Positions 54,840 to 64,000 of a stretch of DNA of 64,000 nt are shown piece after piece. Each line of letters begins with the position of its first letter. Within the stretch, counting starts at the first letter, position 1. Under the pieces are notes generated by a model, which saw only the letters and a list, made by a program, of their open reading frames with translations, searched no databases and was not told the origin of the DNA. Source of the DNA: Vandiemenella viatica (taxonomy: Eukaryota; Arthropoda; Insecta; Orthoptera; Morabidae); assembly GCA_031002005.1 (NCBI GenBank), contig JARYHS010008074.1, forward strand, positions 10,796,924-10,860,923, in the 5' to 3' direction. The position numbers and the translations under genes are program-made.

Positions 54840-56830
54840 TATTTTTTTGTCACAAGCCTGTATCTTCCTTCATACTTAACCGAAATCAATGAATGAGGTG
54901 TCATTTTAAAGCTTAAGGTCTCCACTTTGGTTACATGATATTTTAAGAAAGAAAGTTTTAGGAATTCGACCCTTGAAGGGCAAAAATGTTAAAATGTCTA
55001 AAATGTTGTTTTCTGTGTTACAAGTCATTTATCTCCCTGGTTACCTATCTGAAATCGTTTAATGGAATATCATTTTAAAGATTAAGATCTCCACTTCAGT
55101 GAAGTCATATAATAAGACAAAACTTTTTCGGAATTCGACCCTTAAAAATGGCAAAAGTATCAATATTTTTGCAATGAGTTTTTGTGTCACGAGCCATTTA
55201 TCTCACTTCATATCTAACCGATTCAGATAATAGAGGTAATATATTAAATACTAAGGTCTCCGCCGTGGTAACTTTATATTTTAAGAAAGGAATTTTTCGT
55301 AATTCGACCCTTAAAGGGCAAAAATGTCAATTTTTGTAAAATGCGTTTTTTTGTGCTTCGACCCATTTATCTCCCTGTACATCTTACAAAAATCGATAAA
55401 TCAAGTAAGATTATAAGGAGTAATGTCTCAGCTTTGGTAACATCATATTTTAAGAAAGATTTTTTTTTTGGAATTCAACCCTTAAAGGGAAAAAGTATTA
55501 ATGGATCTACAACTCATTTTTGTGTCACGAGCTATTTATGTCCCTCGATATCTAACCGATACAGATAAATGAGGTATCATAATAAAGACTAAATTCTCCG
55601 CCTTGGTATCATTATTTTAAGAATGGAATTTTTCGAAATTCGACGCTTAATGGGCAAAAAAGTCAATATTTCTGAAATGCATTTTTTGTGGCTGGAGCGA
55701 TTTATCTCCATGGATATCTAACCAAAATCGATAAATCAAGTATGATTATGAGGTGTAATGTCTCAGATTTGGTGACATCGTATTTTAAGAAAGAAGTCTT
55801 TTTGGAATTCAATCCTTAAAGATATAAATGGTTCCACAATGCGTTTTTTGTGTTTCGAGCCATTTATCTCCCGGGATATATAACCAAAATCGATAAATGA
55901 AGTAGGAGAATGAAGAGTAATGACTCAGCTTTGGTGACGTTATATATTAAGAAAGATTTTTTTTTTTTTTTGGAATTTAACCCTTAATAGAAAAACTGCA
56001 TTTTTTGTCACGAGCCATTTATCTCCATTAATATCTAACCGAAATAGAAAAAAGAGATATCATATTAAAGACTAAGGTCACCGCCTGTGGTAACATAACA
56101 TTTTAAGAAATGAAATTTTCTGAATTAAACTCTTAAATGGCATAAATATCAGTATTCATAAAATGTGTTTTTTGTGTCTCGAGTCATTTATCTTCCTTGA
56201 TAACTAAACAAAATTGATAAACGAGGTATCTTTTTAATGGTTGAGGTCTTCGTAAGGTCTTAGGTTCCGTTACACCACATTTTAAGATTTTTTTTTTCAA
56301 AATTCTAACCTTAGAGGGCAAAAGTATCAATATTTCTACAACTCATTTTTCTTGTTTATTTCCCTTGATACCTAACCGAAATTAATAAATGAGGTATCGT
56401 TTTAAATATTAAATTATCCGCTTTGGTCACATCATATTTTAAGAAAAAACTTTCTCCAAATACAACTCTTAAGGGGCAAAAATATCATAATTTCTAGAAC
56501 TGTTTTTTTTTTTTAAACTCTTGATAACTAACCGAAATCGATAAATGAGATATCATCTTAAAGACCAAGGTGGCTGCTGTGGTCGCACCATATTTTATAA
56601 AAGATTTTTTCTGGAATTCGAGCCTTAAGGGGCACAAGTATCAATATTATTTCTACAGCGTGTTTTTTTTTTTTTTTTTTTTATTACAAGCCACTTCTTC
56701 AATATCTAGCCGAAATCGATAAATATCATATCGTTTTAAAGATTAAGGTCTCCAGTTAGGTAAAATCATAAATTATGAAAGAATTTTTCCCAATTTGGTG
56801 CTTAAAGTGGTAGCGCGTATGAGAAAGTTG
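54840..56830. repeat. Diverged tandem array, ~185-bp unit, about ten copies
   Basis: Landmarks recur in order in each unit: AGCCATTTATCTCCCT, ATCTAACCGAAATCGATAAA, TGAGGTATCATTTTAAAG, AAGGTCTCCGCTTTGGT, TTTTAAGAAAGA and CGACCCTTAAAGGGCAAAA. Copies differ by many substitutions and by T-run length. The small frames inside (for example 55341-55568) are products of the repeat. Confidence 0.88.
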
Positions 56831-57265
56831 AGACAGGTCCCTTGATTGCAGTAGTAGATATCACAGTAGATGTCAATAAACTTTTTTTTATTCAATAAGT
56901 AGCTTTTCGTATATTTCTTTCTGTTATGGAAACACTTTCGTATTGCTATACAATTCCAATGTAAACATCTTATTCGCACAGCAACAAATATCACAGAGAT
57001 GTTAATATGTTGTGTGCATTTTGTTCAGTGTGGTTGTATTCTGTTAAGGTCAGTGACAGTTTTTGGTACATACCAGAGTGTTTTAAATGTTCTTAACTGT
57101 TTCGTAATATGTTGTAAGTATTTTGATGCGCTACCTATTACACTAAAAAAGTAAATATTTGCTTACAAATGTACGGTTCTACTATTCCATTATATTACAA
57201 GCAGTCAACCTCACTATTCAGTCGCATTTTATTTCGCGAAATTTTTCGCACGGGTCGCCTAGTAT

Positions 57266-60260
57266 ATACTAATCTCTGTCTTCCTCTACATGTTCTTACG
57301 TTACCAATTCAGCATGTCTCCAAACATTGATCTACCAGCCTGTCTCTTCTTTCTGTAAGCTTCTTCCGTAAACTTCTTTTCCTCATCCATCATTTCCAAA
57401 ACTCTTTCAATTTCTTACTTTGTCAGTCTACTTAATTTTCAGCATTCTTCTGTAGCACCACATTTCAAATGCCTCTATTTTCTTTCTTTCCTGGTATTCC
57501 TAAAGTCCATGCTTCCGTACCATAAAGTGCTTGCTGCTCCACTACACAGAGTTTTAAAAACTTCTTTCTAAGTCTTAGATCTATATTTGAAACTAAAAAT
57601 ATTTCTCTTTTTCATTAAGGCTCTTTTTGCTAGTGCTACTCTACTTTCAGTTGCAATTTTGCTTCCCAAGTAGCAGAATTCACTTTTCCTATCGCATCCG
57701 ATCATATTTTTATATTTAATCTACTTGGATTGGTTTCATTTGCGTTTACATCTCATCATTTTTGTCTTGCTTTTATTTATATTCAGTCCAAAATCTATCC
57801 TTCAGTATGTTGTTCCATAGCCATTCAGTAACTTCTCTAATATCCTCAGCCCTCTCTGCTAACAAGACAATGTCATCAGCAAATCGTAACATACTGATTT
57901 TTTCTCCTTGAACACTTATGCCACACGAAAAGTTTTATTTTGCTTCCTTCATTGCTTCCTCTACATACAAGCTGAATATTAACGGCGATAGACTACAGCC
58001 TTGTCTTGAAACCCTTTTTAACTGATACATGTCTCTCATGACTCTCTACTTATATTATAGCTGTTTGTATCTTATATAGTTTTATGAAGTATTCTTCTAT
58101 CTCCGATATTTTAGATCCTGACTTCTTTAAATTTATAACCTCTTGTCCAACCTAACACTATCAAACGCTTTTTCCCAAATCAACAAACGCCATAAAAGTA
58201 ACTTTGTTTTTCTTGATCCGTCTTTCGAGTATTAATCTTCGAGCCAGAATTGTTTCCCTTGTACCGCGGAATTTCCTAATTCCAAACTGATCTGCACCTA
58301 CTATCTCTTCTACTACACTTTCCATTCTTCTGTATATTATTCTGGCTCAATAATTTTGAAGCATGTGATGTTAGACTAATGGTGCGATAATTCTCACATT
58401 TGTCAGCTTGTGCTTTCTTCGGAAGTCGTGAAGACAATATTTTTAGTGAAAAACAGTTAGAATTTCTCCTGTTTCAAAACTTTTTGATACCAGTTTGAAA
58501 AATTTTTTTGATTCCTTCTTCTCCTAGGGACATCTTATTTGCTTTCAAATCAATTCAGAGCTCTCTCAAATTCTGTTCACAAAACAGGATCTCCTATCGA
58601 CATCGCCTTCCTTTTCCACTACACTATTATTCAAGTCGTCCCCATCATACAGTTTCTCAATGTATTTCTTCCATCGATTAGCTCTATCGGTCTGAGCATA
58701 AAAGAAGTTTCCCATCAGGCAGCTTTATTGTGTATCACCTCTTTTCTTCGTTTCTAAAAAAAAATTGTGATCTTCCTAAATGCAACATCTACTTTACCTA
58801 TGACCATTTCCGTTTACTTCTTCACACTTTTTCTTGTAGCCATTTTTCTTTTACTTTTAGGTATTCCTGTTTATTTGATTTCTAAATTGCCTGTATTGTT
58901 CTCTTCCTGCTTCATCCTTAGCATTTTTGTGCCTTCTCCGCTGATCCATCAGCTCCAAAATTTCTTCTGAGATTTAAGCTTTTCGGGTGGCTTGTTCCCT
59001 AATGCCTAATGTTTCTTTACCACCTTTCATTATATCTCTCTTCAATGCATTCCATTCGTCCTCGGTTGAGCTCCTTCAGAGTAACTTCTTAGACCTTAGT
59101 CTGACATTTCTGCAAATTTTTCTCTGGTGATAGCTGCTTCAGTGTATTTACTTCCTTATTCGCTTGAATTTCAGCCTGCATTATTATCAAATTACGGTCA
59201 GAGTCTATGTCTGCTCCTGGGTAGCGGTTTACAGTCTAGAACTTGATTCCTGAATATCTCTTTGCACCATGATATAATCTAGCTGATATCTGCCTATATC
59301 CCTCGACTTTTTCCAGAGTGTATTTCCTTCTTGCATGGTTTTTAAACATTGTGTTTGTCACGATTAGCTCATATCTTTCATAAAATTTTAACAGCCTGCT
59401 TCCTCGCTCATTTCTTTCTCCTAGACCAAAACTTCATTACAGTATTCCCCTCTTTTTCCTTCTCCCACTACCGCATTCCAATCACCCATGATTAATTAGA
59501 TTTTTCTCTTCCTTCACATATTGGATTAATTCTTCAATTTCGGCGTATATTTTTCTCTATTTCTCCGTCTTCTTCCTGTGACGTTGGGATATACACTTGT
59601 ACGAAAGTGGTTTGGGAGGGCTTAGTTTTCTAACCTCATCAAAATAATCCTGTCACTAAACTGCTTATAATAACTTACTCGTTTCCCTACTACTCTTATT
59701 GATTACAAATCCTACACCAGTGGCTCCATGGTTTTTGTGGTAATTATCCTGTAATTAAGTTTTCTAACCTACATGCCCCTATTCAGACTTCTAATATTCC
59801 ATACTCCGACTCGTAGAATGTTTCTATCCATTCTGATGACTCCTCCCTGAGTAGTCCCCACCCGGAGATCCGATTGGGGGACTACTTTTACCTCCGGAAT
59901 ATTTTACCCAGGAAGAAGCATTCATGATATATCTAATTTGAGAGGATTACATGTCCTCGGGATACCCTTTGGGTCTTTAATACAGTGGTTTCCCGTTGCC
60001 TTCTGCATCCCCATGCCGTTGATCATTTCTGATTTATCCGCCTTTAGGGGCCGTTTCCAACCCCAAGGGCAAGAGGGTGCCCTGAAGCACTCCCCGCTAT
60101 TCCGCCCTTGTTTAGGAGGCCGTTGACAAGCAGACGGCGACTCCTTATACCGGTAATCTTTCAGTCGCCAGAGCCTCGTCCGTGCAAACAGGGTGCATCA
60201 CGTGAAGGAGAGGTTGACATTTGGTTGGAAAGACTAATATGGCCTCTCCCAAACCGTAAC
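57266..60260 (-). pseudogene. Family C LINE, long copy, decayed
   Basis: From right to left: 5' leader (about 60260-59850), endonuclease text VGVWNIRSLNRGM near 59800, EIEELIQYVKEEKNL and GRYQLDYIMVQRDIQ with later AESDHN-like loss, and the reverse transcriptase with VEEIVGADQFGIRKFRGTRE (about 58310) and TILARRLILERRIKKNKVTF. Then come LRFADDIVLLAERAEDIREV (about 57880; FADD intact) and EAFEMWCYRRMLKIKWTDKV at 57480. Stops and frameshifts are frequent. The C terminus stops at about 57266, where the DINE/MINE-like element begins, so its 3' end is missing. Confidence 0.82.
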
Positions 60261-60299
60261 ACCCCGAGTATCGCTATATATCATTATAAACTGATATGA

Positions 60300-63200
60300 A
60301 TAATATACGATTGGTCTAATAAATAACATAGTTTAGGTAATTTTAAATTTCTGTCACCTATATTGCTCTTTTCCCCTCTGTGACTTTTGTGTATATTCGT
60401 AACGACATATGAGGTATTGTAACGGGCACTAGAATCCAGACAGCTTCAAGTGCTTACTTATATTCTGCAAGTAGGTCCATTTACAAGGTTCCGGTTATAG
60501 TTTATCCAAAATAGCTCAACGTTTAATTTTAGACGGATGAAATGTTTATTCTTTGAGCATCTTCGGTACATCGAAAATGTGTATGCTTGACCGACATATT
60601 CGATTGTTAATTCCATAGGCGAATTGGCGTTGGTGGTTTATTGCGTCTGTTTCGATATCGTGATACACAATTTGGTATAATGCTTGAATATAGGAAATTC
60701 ATAACCATACTCAGTACTTTTTTAGGTACTAGCTGCCATAAAATGCTACACAAAAAGTGAAGAAAACGTGCTAGTTTCTATCACTGAATGATTGGTACAT
60801 TTGTGTCAGTGACATTGGGAGTATTATCTAACATTGAGTAATTTACAACTGTGTTAGTTAATGAATTAACTCTATTACTGATAAAATAATTTGTTAATCA
60901 TAAAACCTTTGTAACGTACAGTATTTTCTAATCTAAGACTAAAAAACGTTTTGTTCGTGTTACTTATAATTAGGCAGGGTGTGCAAAGTTTGTATGTCGG
61001 GTTAAGAAGCAATTCATTTCTTGGTTCTGTTGCGTTGGCTATACTGAAGTTTCTAATGAAATTTGCCTGCAAGACAGAAAGCTCGCTTGAATATATTTAT
61101 AAAGTGAGTTTGTCAGCGCCAAGAAAATTGAATTACCCCTGCTCCGCTGATGATCCTAATAAGCAGTTACAGCGAAACTTTAGCGGATGCTGTAACAGAG
61201 AGGAGAGCCTCCGACCAAAGATAATAGACGTCGTTTAACGGGGAACCTGACTACTGGATACCTACATTTTAAGACATGTATAATAAAGAGTTAACTTTGA
61301 TATTCTACGACGCAAACTAGGATATGATATGGATGGCTATTGTACGGCTAAGGGAAATGGCACCCCAACAGAAAACCCAGAACCCATATTGTCTAGTAAC
61401 CCTTCAGTGTACAGATGGTAATCAGAAGGAAGGCTTTGATTCGATGTCCTATATGGTCGTGGTAACGACAATCGGAAAGAAAATATGAAGTTGTAGTTAA
61501 AATACCATGAACATAAGCATACTGAACATCAGGGAAGTTTTCGAAAAATAAATAAGTTTTATTAATAAGAGTCATGCAAGGTAGGAGAGTAGACGTTCTT
61601 CCGATTTCGAAACCTAAAAAAATCACAGATTTTCAGTGGATATCAACGACCATTTATACACATGGTGAGGTATTGCAGAAGATGTAGAAGCTGACACGCG
61701 GGAAATTAAGAGATCTGGTAAGCGGCTAACTTACGTCAATTACCTTGTTAATCTAGAAACAAGAAGGGTAAAGCTAACAATCATGAAAAGGCAATCCCCA
61801 GAAAAGTCGAAAAAAGTGGAATTTGACCAAGTCTGTGAGACTCAAAAAAGAACAAACAAAAAAAAAAACCGCCAGAATGATTCAGTTAATAAAAAATAAT
61901 TATGTAATAGTCGTCTGAGAACGTAATAACCCGATTTCAGGGTGTATCGTCAACGAACTGACTAATGAAAATAGGTTACAACTGTATTGCGATACGATGG
62001 TTATAGTGTTTTCTCAGAAAATAAATAATTACTTACGGACAGCTAGATAACGTAGAAGTACATAAGATTACATAATTGGTATCAAATACCCCATAACCTA
62101 TTGGCGAATAGCTGTTGAATCATACCGTTTGCATAGCAAAGACAATGAAAACGGAGAAGCTTAAAAAACACATTTGCTGATAGAAGGGAGCAGTAAACAC
62201 GTATACCAACAATGCTTGATTAATTATAAACTGCTTAGTTTTGCAATTATACAAATATATATTATGCAGTGTCCAGCAGAATAAAATATGGAAGTTAAGG
62301 GTACGTAAAAAATGGTGGTAGGTAGTAGTTGGATCTACGTGATATATATACACCAAAGCTAGTTATACCTGTATGTCTTCTTAATTTTACAGCAGTTGTT
62401 TCTCTTTCCATTGCAGATAGTAGTGGTCCTTTGCTCCTCTGACTGTTTCCTATTGCTTATGGATCGTATGCTTAAGTGTCTGTTTATAAAATGCGCTGAA
62501 TATGCACCTCGATATAAGATAATACGGTCATTTAAACAGCAGAAGATAATTAAATTGTTATTATTATTCTTGAACTGTTGTAAACTGGCAGTTAATTACC
62601 TAAAAGACGTTTGCAGTGGTGAGGTGGTTCATTCTTTCTGTTTTGTTTATGTGATTTGAGATTAGATCATGACCTATCAATCACAACTATATCTTCTAAT
62701 TAATGTGTGTAAGAATTACGAAAATATAATTAAATAATTATCATGGTGAATTAATCATAATATTATGAATTGTTGATGGCTAAAGGTAGTCAATAGGTGA
62801 ATACAAGCAGCAAAATTAAGGGTCTGCATTAGCAAAATGTCTTGGCTAATCATAAAAATTTAATAAAAGTAATGAAGTGTAGAAAAGTTACAAAACGAAT
62901 TGAATACCGAAAGTGGAATACATCTACTAGAAAAGGTAAGAACATTCTGTAACTTATAAAATAAAATTATAGCTCTTTCCAAAATTACAAATGATTTCAA
63001 AAGAGGTTTTTCACGAACAAGATGAATTTTTTCGAAAACAAAACATTTCCATGTAAAGAATTAGATGTTTTGAAGTGTATCATGGACATTTCAGATGACA
63101 GAAAGTAGTAAAACACAATTCTTTTTATCTATGATAATATAAAAAGTGGTTCAGGTTTCGGCGAATTATGAAGTGAACTGTTTGGAATAAATTTTTAGCA

Positions 63201-64000
63201 GGTCAATGTGGTAAAAAATAAATAAATATAAAATCGGGGGCCTAAAAATAATTAACGGAGTAACCTTTAATCAAAACCTGAAGAACGACGGGAAATTTTT
63301 TGGACAATCGAGACTGCCCAGTTAGTTCATATAGAATTGGAAGAACTGTGAAAAAAACTTAGTATTGAGTTGGATGGATATGAGATATGAGCAGGAGCTA
63401 GGAAGAGGTCTGCGCAGTGGAGACCTCTGTCTGCAACAGCTGCAAACGAAGTCCGCGCTAGACGGCACTCCATGCAAGTTAATTGTGGAGCCCGAAAATG
63501 AGTTTGTCACTTCATTTTCTACCTAATTAAAAAGAGGCGAGTTTTAATCCAGGCTCGCAAAAGTCTAGCCCCTCCGGCTGCAGATGGCTTGCAGCACTCG
63601 GCTGATAAGGGAAGGACCAATAACACGCCGAACGCAGGCTTATTGCGACAGTTCACAAATAGGATTGCTCATAGGGAATACCACTGCATTCAACAGCAAC
63701 TTTAAGGACCCTTAAAGCCCGAAATTCACTTAAATTATTTAGAACTTCTTTACAAACGTGTCAGCAGTCGTAATGAGATCATCGTTTATTTTTTGACCAA
63801 TATGTCTTTAATACAAATATAATATCAGTCGCTGAGTAAGATAATATCAGTGAATTAACGAAATCGTGAAAAAGCCAAGTATAGTTGTTCATGCGAAAAA
63901 CCAATTCTGATAGGTATAATCCTTTCCTTTGAAATTCTGACTTTGTGCTTTATTAATGGTAATAGCTAAGGCTAACTTTATCTGGAATTGTTTTTCTTAT
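60300..64000. other. Unassigned AT-rich spacer to window end
   Basis: Open frames at 60951-61238, 61393-61626, 62120-62356, 62396-62659 and 63322-63510 are short with no recognised motif. No RNA gene, tandem array or element termini seen. A GC-richer patch is at 63540-63640. Confidence 0.5.

Larger units (their letters stand above)
52011..57262 (+). mobile_element. Large DINE/MINE-like (Helentron-related) element candidate
   Basis: The 5' end CTAGCTGATACCCGCGACTT then CGTACCCGTGG is a phrase common at the start of MINE-type interspersed elements in insects. The 5' block runs to ATCGAGATCGCATGAAAACT and a CATA microsatellite (about 53250-53277). After inserted LINE and SINE scraps comes the ~185-bp array (54840-56830). 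The 3' end is CAACCTCACTATTCAGTCGC, the hairpin GCGAAATTTTTCGC (57236-57249), nine bases, then CTAG (57259-57262). A hairpin shortly before CTRR is the rolling-circle transposon 3' signature. No replicase or helicase is seen, so it would be non-autonomous. Confidence 0.5.

Overview
The window looks like a gene-poor, repeat-rich stretch of an animal genome, most likely an arthropod and probably an insect. The evidence is the mix of decayed eukaryotic transposons (Tc1/mariner, hAT, PIF/Harbinger, several non-LTR families, a Penelope-like element, tRNA-derived SINEs), abundant microsatellites, AT-rich spacers and a 1,000-base run of N marking an assembly gap. I found no convincing host gene, no rRNA gene, no intact tRNA, no CRISPR array and nothing bacterial. 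Almost every open frame either belongs to a mobile element or is a chance frame in non-coding DNA.

Layout. 1-3250: a Tc1-like transposon end, a non-LTR retrotransposon (family A) split by a solo-LTR-like insertion, and a helicase-like scrap. 3250-9780: mostly unassigned spacer. 9780-10461: a diverged tandem array with a hairpin-CTAG end. 10789-27600: a complex rearranged block. Two direct copies of a ~2.2 kb segment (each carrying the 3' half of a family B LINE) flank a huge inverted repeat with arms of about 3.2-3.4 kb around a 2.1 kb spacer, then a Penelope-like element cut by the gap. 27600-39030: spacer, a CTCGC-type microsatellite, a second diverged array, a clean tRNA-derived SINE with an 11-bp target duplication, and a short PIF/Harbinger derivative with a MADF-domain exon. 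39035-42245: a fairly long family B LINE with another LINE nested in it. 43000-51745: LINE scraps, a hAT relic, and a deeply nested family A LINE. That LINE was entered by a solo LTR, then by a hAT element that itself received a LINE with a C-terminal C2H2 finger; a small TAA-flanked MITE landed in the hAT target duplication. 52011-57262: a large DINE/MINE-like element with an internal ~185-bp array. 57266-60260: a family C LINE on the minus strand. The remainder is unassigned.

The most unusual item is the inverted repeat. Its arms look near-identical, carry ordered short tandem arrays at their outer ends (AT-rich ~20 bp, then 170 bp, then ~68 bp), and encode an unrecognised protein of 220 residues, intact on the right arm and frameshifted on the left. 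A second frame is a clear paralogous copy of that protein's C-terminal module. I do not recognise this protein; the block could be a foldback-type transposon, the end of a larger virus-like element, or partly an assembly effect. Coordinates of decayed elements are approximate unless a target-site duplication is cited.
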